DNA of 64,000 nucleotides. Origin: Opisthorchis felineus. Taxonomy: Eukaryota > Platyhelminthes > Trematoda > Opisthorchiida > Opisthorchiidae. The notes beneath the pieces were generated by a model. That model saw only the letters and a program-made list of their open reading frames with translations. It searched no databases and was not told the DNA's origin. The translations under genes were made by a program, and so were the position numbers. The DNA lies in NCBI GenBank assembly GCA_004794785.1, contig SJOL01001034.1, positions 83,533 through 147,532 of the forward strand. The letters are read 5' to 3'. Below, one piece after another: positions 22,501-32,069 of the stretch (within the stretch, counting starts at the first letter, position 1; every line of letters starts with the position of its first letter).

Positions 22501-25500
22501 TCAAGTTTCTGTAGTCCTATTTGTGATTTGTAGGAAAGCATATCAGTGCGCTTTGCTTAGATTAGTAGCCTTTCTGAACATACTACGAAGTGGAGTTTTT
22601 GCCATCTAGGAACCCCCCCCCCTCTATGCGTTTGGACGTTATCACAGTGGACTGTCCAATGGATCCGACTTTCATTATCAGATCAAGTGTGACTTTGTCG
22701 CGTTTATTGTTGTACCTTAATGTCTCGGTACGATGCCACAGCTATAAGCTAATTTCGGTTGTTCTGATTTCGTTTTTTACCCGTTCGTTTCATTTTACCT
22801 GTTATCTTGGCTATTTGACCCTGTTCAAATTCCTATTTTAGGTTCCAGAGAAGATGCCAAACGTCAAAGTCGGTGCCTTCATTGCAGTGATTGCTACGTC
22901 TGATGAAGATTGGAAAGAAGTAGCTGCGTCGGCTGCCACACTCTCTCCTACCACACAGCAGCCGAAAATTTCAGCTCCACCACCACCCGCTGTTGAAACC
23001 GCTCCCAAAGTTTTGCAACCCGATGTAGCGGCATCTGCCCCACGCGACTCGTCGCGCATTGGACCTGCCGTACGGTTGCTCCTCCAGTCACATGGATTGG
23101 ATGGAGCTGCAATACCTGCCTCGGGTCCACATGGAACCCTTTTAAAAGAGTAAGGAGTCTTAGCGAAATACACTCATTTGTAAACAAATTTGGTTTTGCG
23201 AGCGACTCACCTGGAACCCAGCTGAATCTCTCGTTTGTGATGTTTCCAGGCAACTGAATGTGCTGCACCAGGCCGCCTCATGTTTCAGTAAGGAGTCTTA
23301 GTTTTGTTACCGTCAAAATGAAACTCATATTGTTGGGCTAGGCTGTTTTGCCTTCTATTAGTTACCATTTACTTTCAACGACATACCTCTTCACTTCCCA
23401 TATACTCTGGGTGATTATAGGGATGTGCTATCGTACTTGACAACCCAGCCTTCCGGTTCTCAGGCTCCATCTTCTGAACAAGTCGTAGTTGCTGTTCCTT
23501 CTGGTTCAACTCCGGCGCTTTTCACTGATATTCCGTTGACCACTATGCGTATGACGATCGCAAAGCGCCTGACACAATCCAAAACGACCATCCCTCACGG
23601 TTTCGTTCGGTCTGTTGCCTCACTCGATAAAATAATGGATATGAGAAAACAACTGAAGGACCGAGCGGGACTGAAGATTTCAGTCAATGACATGATTATC
23701 AAGGCGACTGCCCTCGGGCTAAGGGTAAGCCATCCTTTTGTTGTCACCTCATGTCCAGTAGCACTTGTGAGGTAAACAACCATGTTCATCCCAAGCTGGG
23801 TCGCCATTCTGTTTCCTCCAACTGTCAAAAGTGGGGACAAAGTTAACATCTCACTCAGGTCTACAGTTGCTCCAATTCGATCCAGTTCTGTTTACATTAT
23901 TCATATATTTTGTAGTCTGATCTTTTCCTGTATCATTTTTATGTACCCTCAGTTTCCGCAATCACTTCTAGGAATGATACACTGATTAGTTAGCAAACCT
24001 TTCTGAAACAATAATCCATTCTCGTTTCGTCCTAGCTCGTCCCTGAGCTAAACGCTCTCGCTGATCCTGCAAACAATAGCTGTAGGACACAACCGTCTGT
24101 GGACATTTGTATGGCGGTAGCTACACCAGCTGGACTGATCACACCAATTCTACAAAACGTCGACCGAACACCGGTAACGCAGCTGTCTGTAATGGCCACA
24201 AACCTCGCCAAGAGAGCACGTGATGGCAAACTTCAGTTGCATGAATTTCAGGGTGGATCTTTCACGTATGTTTAGCAAACAGATACATCACATTAATGGT
24301 TTTGCGACGAGTACTTTGTTTCTCCCAGGTATTCATATTTGTAATTTTTGTTTGATAGCGTTTTCATCGACCTCCTCATGTGACCATACACGCTTGAAGC
24401 TTCAGTATGAGGTTGCTTCAGTGCTAGAACATTTCAGTGATTAATGTGCAAGTTACTGACCGGGAAGTTCATATTTCGAACGTAACCCTGACTTTTCTAT
24501 TGCTTCTGGCATTTTGTCGGTCATCCTCACCCTTCGGGTACCACAGCTAAACAACTCGGCTTTGTATGTACTAGTGGGCATACAACATTCTACGTTTCAC
24601 AGGACAATACCATGTGGACAAAGGTAAAATTTTGCGTCTCTCCGCCTGAGTAGACAATCGGATGTCGAAAATGTTTTGTTTCTTCGGTTCTTTCCCCCCC
24701 CCACCCCCACGTTCCCTGTTTCATAACAACAGTTTCTAAACTTGGAAGTATTCGTGGTAAATTCACCGTCGCGGTCAAATCTGACCGTCCAATTAAGTGA
24801 GAACATTTCACATAGTAATTTCCGGGTCCCATATGTCATCCGAATCAAAAATATATACAAATGGCACCGTCTCGGAATGCTTAAGCCATAGATCAATGGG
24901 TGTGCCCAATTTTTATGGTTAATCAGGAGCTATTTCCATAATTCTTGCCAGAGCACATCAGAGGGAACGTAGTTTGTCAGAAAAACCGAGGTACACTAAA
25001 ATGCTCAGAAGCCTGCCACAAAGTTCACAATCCGGTTCATTTTTGCAACGTTTCCTGTTCGTTTTAACTGTCACAGACATAGATCGTTTCATCTTACAAG
25101 ACTCCATGGTAAACTGTGTCGAGCATCTTTCACTTAGAGGAAAGATGCTAGTGTTCTCAAACCAGTGATCATAGTTTGGATATGAAATTAGCCAGATGAG
25201 ATCCACAAAATAGTTTTCTACGAGTTCTACGAATAGTGGCAGTCCCATGTAGACAACTCTTGGGTTTACAAGCGAGTCTTTACATCCCACTGCATCCCGA
25301 ATTGGCTGTTACAGTAACACTGCTTTCGGCCAAGGTAAGAGCTCTTGGTGAGAGGGTGTTAAAGTATAATTTTGTTGGGATGAGGTTAAAAATAGCTATA
25401 CATTGAGGACGATAGCTCTACTATACGTGGGGGAGTTGTTGTATGCGTGAACAGGCCTTGTCTTCCGAATTCTGTAACTGCTGATGTAACTGTTCCCTAT

Positions 25501-25978
25501 CCGCCTTTAAACTGATAGTCACCAAGTTACTATGTTCTAGCTTCAGTTTTTTTCGTGACGCTAGTTTTAATCTTGCACTTATTTCTGTTCATCCTCTAGA
25601 ATTTCCAACTTGGGGATGTTTGGCATCCGTGAATTCACAGCAATTATCAACCCTCCGCAAGTGGCAATTATGGCTGTCGGATCAGGATTTCCTAAGCCGG
25701 TCGACACATCACCAACATTACCGAACAAGGTGCTGTTCAGCAATCAGATGTCAATGACTCTATCGATCGATTCACGTTTTGTCGATCAATCCACGGCGGG
25801 ACGGTTCTTGTCGTACGTGAGCCGACTCTTGAGCGAACATCCGGAAATACTACTAGCAGATGATCCGGTAGCTACGGCCGCTTTGAGAACAGACAGTGGG
25901 AATGTCTTTGACGAGTTTGACATGCTGCTGTTGTCCTTGAGCACCGAAACTATGGTGCGCGCAGCATCGGCTCCCTAA
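7421..25978 (+). CDS. PDHX: Pyruvate dehydrogenase complex E3-binding protein (component X), complete gene
   Basis: This mitochondrial matrix scaffold tethers dihydrolipoamide dehydrogenase (E3) to the E2 core of the pyruvate dehydrogenase complex. Seven exons (7421-7558, 7603-7669, 7707-7807, 22842-23149, 23421-23724, 24036-24265, 25600-25978) splice into 1527 nt, 508 residues plus stop. Human PDHX is about 501 residues. Domains in order: a short leader (1-46); a lipoyl domain with [11 protein letters not shown] and ETDK-like QTDKAVV, lipoyl lysine about K85; a Pro/Ala linker; an E3-binding domain at about 174-212; and an acyltransferase-fold core from about 238. The E2 catalytic motif DHRxxDG reads DSRFVDQ (440-446), so His and Gly are replaced, as in PDHX (DSRVVDD in human). 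It is therefore PDHX rather than DLAT. The C-terminus is about 40 residues longer than in human PDHX. The start ATG at 7421 is chosen because it is in frame across the 44-nt intron and gives the expected length. The leader is only weakly basic, so an upstream non-coding exon or another start is possible. Confidence 0.9.
7559..7602 (+). other. PDHX: PDHX intron 1, 44-nt micro-intron
   Basis: The intron starts GTAAGTTATG and ends CCGTTTCAG, with a T-rich run in front of the acceptor. Removing it joins residue Q46 to V47 of the lipoyl domain. Without splicing the frame hits a stop at about 7604-7606. Confidence 0.75.
7603..7669 (+). CDS. PDHX: PDHX exon 2 (lipoyl domain, first half)
   Basis: The exon encodes [19 protein letters not shown] and then KKE, plus the first base of a glycine codon. 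This is the canonical first strand region of a PDC lipoyl domain. It ends in phase 1 at a GTAAAA donor. Confidence 0.93.
7670..7706 (+). other. PDHX: PDHX intron 2, 37-nt micro-intron
   Basis: The intron starts GTAAAAGC and ends CGAAACTTTAG, with a TTAAC branch-point-like word in the middle. Retention would add an in-frame TAA and shift the frame (37 is not a multiple of 3). The flanking bases G and GC rebuild the conserved Gly of the lipoyl-domain KKEG(D) turn. Confidence 0.9.
7707..7807 (+). CDS. PDHX: PDHX exon 3 (lipoyl domain with lipoyl-lysine)
   Basis: The exon encodes [19 protein letters not shown] and then [14 protein letters not shown]. The lysine in QTDKA is the expected lipoylation site (about K85), so the swinging arm should be functional. 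The exon ends in phase 0 at a GTGAGT donor. Confidence 0.95.
7842..8325. repeat. Dense GGTTA/TAACC word cluster
   Basis: About 485 bp contain eight GGTTA and seven TAACC pentamers, where roughly one in total is expected by chance. Most sit in GGTTAT or ATAACC, often as ACGGTTAT. The cluster opens with the perfect palindrome GGTTATATAACC (7842-7853). Clusters of subterminal words in both orientations are typical of some DNA transposons, which is only an inference here. Confidence 0.6.
9270..9365 (+). repeat. SINE fragment (body only)
   Basis: The segment matches the SINE body seen complete at 39701-39883 (CAGGCTTGGGC, CCTGGCAGTATCCCAGCC, CTTCTGGTGGCATGGCA). The tRNA-like head is missing or too decayed to recognise. 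Confidence 0.7.
9400..9930 (+). mobile_element. Decayed non-LTR fragment with endonuclease remnants
   Basis: A frame around 9570-9720 reads [17 protein letters not shown], which matches the endonuclease segment [17 protein letters not shown] of the adjacent RTE-like copy. The upstream part (9410-9520) carries the TTTTGAGTCA motif that recurs at 12580-12670. The fragment is interrupted by stops and is not functional. Confidence 0.55.
11500..11640 (-). repeat. SINE copy nested in an RTE-like element
   Basis: Read on the minus strand it shows GGCTCGAACTCGACCTCTGC, then the GTCTAGGC body, and ends with a GTGTTACAG-type tail. It separates the endonuclease from the RT of the surrounding element, so it inserted later. 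Confidence 0.75.
12005..12782 (+). repeat. Insert of about 780 bp inside the RT region
   Basis: The RT frame is interrupted after the AAAGATGGGGA word and resumes at GGGGATGAGGTCCTCAG, where the intact element has GATGGGGGTGAAGTC. The insert includes three copies of a motif around TTTTGAGTCA (about 12512, 12581 and 12642). Its class is unknown. It has no recognisable protein and no clear terminal repeats. Confidence 0.5.
14157..14328 (+). repeat. SINE copy with tRNA-like head, nested in RTE 3' end
   Basis: The copy has an A-box-like TGGCTCAGTGGTTAGAGCG and a B-box-like GTTCAAACCC. The standard body and a GCTACAG tail follow. It interrupts the RTE segment that in the intact copy reads from CCAACCGATG to CTTGTCAG. 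It is a SINE rather than a tRNA gene, because the body is conserved in other copies and the head does not fold into a clean cloverleaf. Confidence 0.85.
14590..16850 (+). mobile_element. Second decayed non-LTR retrotransposon (different subfamily)
   Basis: RT remnants appear in several frames: [18 protein letters not shown] near 15485, FVFLDLKTA near 15815, [19 protein letters not shown] near 15950, and [15 protein letters not shown] at about 16096-16140. The last keeps an intact YADD catalytic core. The C-terminal zone reads [12 protein letters not shown] near 16428. The wording differs from the 9930 element (GKLSSEF against GELSKSF), so it is a separate subfamily. Stops and frameshifts are frequent. 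Confidence 0.7.
17130..17240 (+). repeat. Decayed SINE body fragment
   Basis: GTTTGGGCTTGGGCGACCTGG followed by CTTGCTTCCGGTTGCATAGC matches the SINE body with many substitutions. The head is not recognisable. Confidence 0.5.
18305..18380 (+). mobile_element. Solo RTE-like 3' tail
   Basis: The segment carries GGCAGCAAAGCATCGGTGTT and the following ATGTTATGCT...GATGATGG tail, matching the 3' end of the RTE copy at 47400-49925. No upstream RT is attached, so this is a strongly 5'-truncated insertion or a remnant. Confidence 0.6.
19506..19683 (+). repeat. SINE copy, diverged
   Basis: The head (CAGCTCAATGGTTGGGGAGCG, AATTTACTGACCG, GTGGTGCGAACTC), the body (CTAGACTTTGACAACCTGGC) and the tail (GTTACAGCTGAAC) are all present. 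The B-box is degraded from GGTTCGAACCC, so internal Pol III promotion is doubtful. Confidence 0.75.
21330..22280. other. Pyrimidine-rich intronic stretch
   Basis: The plus strand here is visibly rich in C and T for nearly 1 kb, with long runs lacking purine clusters. This creates several overlapping open frames. The frames show no domain and the amino-acid composition simply follows the base bias. It is probably part of an old repeat. Confidence 0.4.
22842..23149 (+). CDS. PDHX: PDHX exon 4 (end of lipoyl domain, linker, start of E3-binding domain)
   Basis: The exon encodes [18 protein letters not shown], then DEDWKEV (DWKHV in human PDHX), an Ala/Pro/Thr linker, and the E3-binding helix region [17 protein letters not shown]. 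It ends in phase 2 after GA at a GTAAGG donor. Reading on gives an immediate in-frame TAA at 23151. Confidence 0.95.
23164..23286 (+). repeat. 123-bp repeat with 15-bp target-site duplication in PDHX intron 4
   Basis: The repeat starts CGAAATACACTCATTTG and ends CTCATGTTTC. It is flanked on both sides by the identical 15-mer AGTAAGGAGTCTTAG (23149-23163 and 23287-23301). The left copy contains the exon 4 donor. Related copies lie at 40900-40987 and as both arms of 53822-54152. Confidence 0.85.
23421..23724 (+). CDS. PDHX: PDHX exon 5 (rest of E3-binding domain, start of core)
   Basis: The first base completes the Glu codon of LLKEDVLSYL. A Ser/Pro/Val linker leads into [20 protein letters not shown] and [16 protein letters not shown], hallmarks of the 2-oxoacid dehydrogenase acyltransferase core. 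It ends in phase 0 at a GTAAGC donor. Confidence 0.95.
24036..24265 (+). CDS. PDHX: PDHX exon 6 (acyltransferase-fold core)
   Basis: The exon encodes [28 protein letters not shown] and [17 protein letters not shown]. The GLITPIL and EFQGGSF segments are core signatures shared by PDHX and E2. It ends in phase 2 at a GTATGT donor. Confidence 0.95.
24440..24560 (+). repeat. Probable decayed SINE
   Basis: TTACTGACCGGGAAGTTC followed by TTTCGAACG and CCTTCGGGTACCACAGC resembles the SINE head and tail with many changes and a shortened body. It lies in PDHX intron 6. Confidence 0.45.
25600..25978 (+). CDS. PDHX: PDHX exon 7 (core C-terminus and stop)
   Basis: The exon encodes [20 protein letters not shown] and the inactive motif SIDSRFVDQ, then 62 further residues before TAA at 25976-25978. 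An active E2 would show DHR and DG. I found no AATAAA within about 800 bp; one occurs at 26843-26848. Confidence 0.95.
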
Positions 25979-28900
25979 ACTTGCTTCCTTCTAAGTGTAC
26001 TGTTGTTACTTCTCATACATGGATTGGCAAGATTGCTTTCAGCATCTTCCAGTTCATGCCGCATACCTTCACACTGGATTGGTAACCAGATAAATTGTTA
26101 CTTCAATATTAGTCATTTGTAGTCGTCCTCGTGCACTTCTTCAGAAACTAACAGAGGCTGTATCATTTCAGTGGAAGTAAAAACTTATTGAAACAATGGG
26201 CAACAAAAATCAGGGATAATCCCGGTATTAGTGAAATAGATGGGGCCTCGTGTAGCTCTCGACAATTTTTTCGTCAAAACACTGTGACGTTAAGAATAAG
26301 GTGTAATAATCGTGGCGTCCCAGATGACGTAGATGATCTCTCGCGAAGATGCGTATGGTCAAGATGCGCAAAATTCTATCAAATTCACTCTGCTTTCCAG
26401 CGTACAACGGTTATTTCCCGACTTGAGCACTTCCATGTCGTGTTGGATATTGGAGAAGTGAAGAGAAATGCTGCAGTGACAAACAACCGAATTCATTTTT
26501 GGTCCAGACGGTGCATTGAGCACAGACGCCGTTTTAACTTAGTGCATGAGCCGGCCGCCCGATAGAAAGCCATCCTGATTAGGATTCACTAGGTTTGTGG
26601 CAGGATTCGGTCGCCCGATGTTCACACTCCTAACCGTAAAACCATATGCTCACCGACCTCAATTGTGCGCACAGCGAATGTGAATTCAGTGGTTTTTCTG
26701 GTTGCATTCGTGAGGGGCCTGACTACGTTACTTGTTCTCGACACTTCGCGATCTTCAAAGGGGCTTGATAATTTTTAAACCTTGGTATCCCCTATTACAA
26801 ATCCAGTGACTTTTGTACCTCACCTACCGGGAAAGGAAGATTAATAAATTGAAAGATGTTTAGGACCAATTGAGTAGGCATCGTTTGAGGTTTGGTAAAC
26901 AACTGGTGCATTTAGTGCTGGCAACGTTTCGCTTTTGACAAAAACTTCGTCAGGCCAAGTGAACTTCAGACTGAATTCCAGTACTGGTCAATTCGGCTAG
27001 TCTTAAGAAATCTCACCGATTGGTACTCTAACTGATTTAAAACTCAATCATTCTGGTAACTAATTCACTTGACTTTAGGAAGCTTTTGTCAGAAGCGAAA
27101 CGTTGCCCAGCACCACCGGCTGTTTACCAAACCTCTCCGAAACGAAAATAGATAAACTTCATCATTAACCCCCCACACATGGCTGAATCGCTGTATTCAG
27201 CTTCGTTTTACATGACAAGTTTCCACCTATGGTTTACGGAAATCGATCCCAGCTCAGTTGGCATAAAAGCGGAAGATAGGATGACACGAGTTTAGGATAA
27301 CCCTATGACGTCTTTTCGAGAGAGGCTCCGGCGGTTTTTCGGCCTCTTCGTTGCTCAGTTCGCCATACTTTTAACAGGTGTTTTGACTGATTTTTCATTC
27401 CACTTTCAGAACAGCGAATTGTGCACTGTCCTGTCCATATGTCCTATCCTCTTGTCTCCCGTGTCAGAAAGTGGTGATATTAAGTATTCCAACTTCTGGG
27501 CGTACTTATCAGTCTTAACCATCGGTCAGTACTGTCAGTTGGATCATTTCTCAATCCACTGTCAACTGGCAATGCTCGATTGATATTAAGTTCTCCTGTA
27601 TGAGTGTAACGTATATACTAATTACAAGTTCTGATCACTACTGTCAGTATAGCCCCGTCGATGATTCCGGGTGAAATGGGCTTCAACTCAAAGTAAGGCA
27701 CGCTGAGTGTGTGTAGTACTTTAGTTTTCCACAGTTCAGGATTAATATTGCTTTGTACGCTGTTCGAACGCGCCTCACACCCCACTGATTTTCAGTAGCA
27801 CCTTAAATTTGATGCGCTGGCACCGGTTACGGTATGGCTAAATTAGCAAGACTGAATAGTCAATGAGACCCTTTTGCGCACACCCAGACAATGGGGAACT
27901 CAGTAGTGCCACACCGTCGTTAAAAGGGTGGAACATAAGAACAGCACAACGCGATTCTTCACGTCCCTCACCTCTACTCCTTTTGCATTTCAGGTAAAAA
28001 GTTCTGCATTCCCCCTTTTTCCAACATAATTTCAGAGTTTTAATTGCCCTCATATGCGCCATAATTGTTCGTGTGTGCAACAACTTACGATAATTCGTAG
28101 GGTACAATGATAAAAGAGCATGATTTATGCCAGCCGGTTGGTCTTGACGCACAAAGTCCTGTGATTTTCTAACAGTGATCGAACGCCCACAATCCTTTCT
28201 GTGATCTGCCTTGTTAGCTCACAGTACGAAGCATTTACTTGTGAGTATACGAAAACGCCAAAACCAGTCATACACTATCAACCCCTGATGCCTTCTTACA
28301 TATCGTGTCTGTTTAACAGACCCAGCCATTTCATCTATGGTTTCTCTGAATTTCGATGCTTCTTTCTCCCAACCTGCGTCACACCTGGGAGATGCACCTG
28401 GTTCCATCCGCCGGTCTTATCACTGTTTGCATCGGTAGAGTGGACAGGGAGTGAAATTTATCTCAGCTTCAAACTTTAACCTGATTGGTGAGTTCGTAAG
28501 TTGTTGCACACCCCAACAATTCTGGTGCATATGAGAGCAAATAAAACTCGATTTAGGTTGGAAACCTGCTAATTGAATTAGAAAATTTATAGAGCTGGCT
28601 TCTGTTCCGTCAAGTGAAGTTGTCGGACTGAGCGACCACCATCGGTGACCCCAAAAGTGAATTCGTTGCTGACCTGTAGCTGGAATGGTGTAACGTCAGT
28701 CAAAATTTTATCCACATACGCATTAACACCGTAGGAAATTGGTCTACAGGTGTTTTTAGACTATAAGGCCGAAAAATGTAGTAGAAAGCCTTCGACCAGA
28801 TGGCACCGTTTGTCGCAATTCCTTGTCCTGGCGTTGCTAAGCCAATTGACGAACAGAACACTTAAATTCTGGGATTGATTTCCGGTGGAATTTGCAGCCT

Positions 28901-31740
28901 GCTGTCTAAGTTATCCGATCTCATCTAACGGGACTGGAGCAGCAGAGAACACGGATGGTACTTAAACTTTGTTGTGGGGTGTACATCTATTGGAAGCTCC
29001 AAAATCGTCATTGGAAGTTCAAGTAACCTCGCTGAGATTCCTCTTCCAACTAATTTCAGCAAATTCTTCTTATATGACCTTCCTCAGCAAAGTGCTCCCA
29101 ATTAAGTTCTAGATAAAATTCCTGATCCAAATAGCATATAGCGGTAGCTCTCCGTCGAGGAACACCCACCTACTTCGGCTGTGGGTGTGTAGGTACGCAG
29201 TGATAGTTCAAGTAAAGTCAGACATCATCATAGCGATTGTGTCCCAAGTAGTGGGAAAAATGATCCAGTTTTTGATCGCCTAAACATTCAGCTCTTCACT
29301 TTTTTGGGTTGTTTCAGTGGAAGCTCCCTTTCCATGGTTACGGGGAATGAGTTCGACAAGAATGCTTAAGCAACAAACTCAACTGTGTGATGTCCCTGAC
29401 CATAAAGAAACCAGTGGATCGGTGTTCAAACAATTTTATAACAATGACCACACGAAGGCAGAAGCAGACGGCATTCCAATTCTTTGGCTTAACTTATGCC
29501 CGAGACCATAGATTGCAGCCATCGAGGAACAAAACTACTCGAATATTAGACTCGAATTATCGTAGTTGCTGTCAACTATCGCCCAACTAGATAGTGGAGT
29601 AGTGTCCGTTTGCTCAGATTCAACTACCAAACTCGGTATCGGTTAGTGCCCCCCCCCTGAAGGGCGGTATTGCCCAAGTAACTAAGAACTGATCCCATTC
29701 TGGAACCCGGTCACGCTCACCCGTTTGATACGGCTGCCGCGTTCTTGGCACACGGTGACTCCGTTTGACGAATGGGTGGCCATCCGATCTTTTGAGGAGC
29801 TTCGGTGGGCAAATCAAGAGATCTGTTCTGAGAAACGTTCGTTGAAGAGCTGAACAACTGTATTGGTTATACGGCGCATAAAATTCGCGTCTTAAGGATC
29901 TCGATCACAAAGGGTAAACACATCCTGTAGTGTAAACTACGTCGTTAACAGGTAGTGGCGTCCCATTGCATTCAAGTGCGATTTAATGGTAGCGTTGACT
30001 ATCCCCTTGTAGCTGAACGATACGGTGCGCCAAGCGGATGGTCGCGGGCTCGAAACTCCCCGGAGATCTGTGTTTAAAAAGGACGAGACAGCTTCTCTGT
30101 TTCCCAACACAGACTGACCCAGCTTGCACACAAAAACATCAACTGAAAAATGCGATGCCTTTTTCCACCGGCAAATGTGTTTGAGGGGTTGCGGAAGGTG
30201 GACACTGAGCGGACTAGCAGTGGAACGAAAAATGGACATTAAAGGGAATAACGCCATGTATTTCTTCACAGTCACCGTTCCGAGGACGCCAACTGGGTTG
30301 TATCGCTAAGAAGCTCATGATAGACGAATATATGAATTGATCCACACATAATGCCTTAGCCTAGGTTCATTCATTTCAATGGATATCGTAGGAACTTACC
30401 TCGACCCGGCTCATCGTTTGCTATTTGTCCGTGACACAGGCGGAAACACTATCTTGTCCAGCACCTCAGATGAACTAAATGGATTTGGAATAGTGACTTT
30501 CGTGCGGAATTTATTCTTTTAGGTTGTTTTCTTCGCAAGGGTGAGTGTAGTCATGTAGTAATAAATGACTGGGCTGGCATGCAGACAGACGCGGACAGCC
30601 GCCAGCATTTTTGCTGTTGATCGCGGTGTCTTCGGTCCCCGAAGCAAGCATCTTTCTCTGGGTGCCGTAATAAGCGGTTTCCAGGGATTGTCGAAGTTCC
30701 GGAAAGATTGTCAATACCGCTCATCAGTCTCTCACAATCAAATGATATTTTCCAGCTGTGTAACATGTTGTTCACTATGCGTAATCAAGACACGCCAAGA
30801 CTCTACAGCCATGCGTCGTTTTTCACTAAATTTAGGTGCATAGACCTTAAACTTAGAAGTGTGCCTGATGATAACCATTGTGGGTTACACGACAATGGCT
30901 AACCGCCAGCGTTCGCGACCTTGCCTTGCCATATGGCCCTCTTACAAGGTAGGAGAAAAGTCTCCCTGGTACAGTGGTTTCCAGCCAAAGGGGAATTCCA
31001 TTTGTGGGGTTTCAAGGGGACATGAGGACCACTGATTGAGAAACCTCAGCTTTTGCAACATTGGGAGAATCCGTTACGCCTTGTGCTTGGTGCGTGCGGC
31101 GCGGGTGAGTGTAATGTTATTTTAGTGCTGAAACGGGCCTTTTGAGTCGGACAAAGTCAAAATGGGTGTCCCAGATTCACATGCTGGAATGGCCGCACGG
31201 GATCAAAGAGATTAAGACCCACAGAGCTAGTATCACTAAGCGAGAAATTGGGAAGAAATATACTCGGTGATTAAACTGGACGCGATTTAGCTCAGTTACT
31301 TTTGTTCGTGGTGAATTCAGTCATCCAGCGGCCTCATCAGTTCATAGCGGATATGCCTTGAGTAGGAGGACATTAATCAACCGACCCGCGATTGCGTGAA
31401 ATGTCCTAGTCACTAAACCATGGTAGCAAATGAAAGTGGAACACTATGCGTTTACAATGTAATTATAATAGACTGCTGGGCGATATAAACAGACGGGATA
31501 GTTCGACTGATTGGCAAACCGTGACGCACAATTGGCGAGTCGGAGGCCAACAGGGAAGAAACACCTGAACACAACGTAGATAAGAATGAGGAAAAATGGA
31601 CGAAAGCGAAATACGAGTGCGAGGTACAACGTCAACAGGGGTTGGGACGATTGAGTGGCTCACATGTGTGAAAATGACACTCGATCGATGAGGGCAAACA
31701 TGAATTTAGCATGCAAAGGAAACCAAAGATAAAAATTTGA
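25979..31740. other. Intergenic spacer between convergent PDHX and SMARCA4
   Basis: The 3' ends of the two genes face each other here. The spacer holds the inverted repeat at 26882-27144 and a few frames without recognisable domains, such as 126 codons at 26188-26565 and frames at 27305-27583 and 28201-28479. A short B-box-like GGGCTCGAAACTCC lies near 30050. No RNA gene or additional protein gene can be supported. Confidence 0.6.
26882..27144. repeat. 263-bp foldback (MITE-like) element
   Basis: The arms 26882-26963 and 27064-27144 are inverted copies with small indels and roughly 80 percent identity by eye. Shared words are GGTTTGGTAAACA, GGCAACGTTTCGCTT, TGACAAAA and CAAGTGAA. About 100 bp separate the arms. 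No coding sequence is inside, and no clear target-site duplication is visible. Confidence 0.75.
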
Positions 31741-32069
31741 TTAGAAGTCCTCATCATCGGGATCGTCATCTAAACCATCGTTATCCGACTCATCATCATC
31801 ATCGTCGCTGTCATCGACCATGACACGTTTGTGGGATCGTGCCTTCCGTGGAGGCAACAGACTTTCAATTCCAGAAGCATTAATCCGAAGCGATTCAACA
31901 GTGCCGGTGGAATTGGAGGACTCACCCATGGTACCGGAACGACCCCCAGCGGAGGAGACAACATGTCTAGAGATACCCGGGGTAGAAACAGTACTAGCAC
32001 GGCTGTATTGGATTTTACGTGGAGCGCGGCGGGGCTTGCTACTGAACGAACTGCGACTGGCACTGTCAT
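31741..32069 (-). CDS. SMARCA4: SMARCA4 exon 13 (C-terminus and stop)
   Basis: The exon encodes a Ser/Arg/Lys-rich segment and an acidic tail [15 protein letters not shown] ending DDEDF, then TAA at 31743-31741. The acidic end resembles the human VSDDDSEEEQEED tail. No canonical AATAAA was found within 300 bp downstream on this strand. Confidence 0.93.

Larger units (their letters stand above)
7808..22841 (+). other. PDHX: PDHX intron 3, 15.0 kb, retroelement-filled
   Basis: The intron lies inside the lipoyl-domain coding region, between ...GILAKIL and VPEKMPNV. It contains the GGTTA/TAACC word cluster, several SINE copies, two long decayed RTE-like elements, a retroelement 3' tail and a pyrimidine-rich stretch at about 21330-22280. 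Segments 8330-9230, 16850-17120, 17245-18300, 18380-19500 and 19690-21330 show only short unrecognised frames and nothing I can assign. Confidence 0.85.

Noticed and set aside
7421..25978. DLAT (active E2) instead of PDHX
   Set aside because: There is a single lipoyl domain, DSRFVDQ replaces DHRxxDG, and the DWKEV and GILAKIL wording follows PDHX.
26188..26565. 125-residue open frame after PDHX
   Set aside because: No domain or family resemblance was seen. It lies in the 3' region of PDHX, and a coding role cannot be supported from sequence alone.
29990..30060. Second tRNA-like head (GGGCTCGAAACTCC)
   Set aside because: Only a B-box-like word is visible. No acceptor stem or A-box could be matched, so neither a tRNA nor a SINE can be supported.
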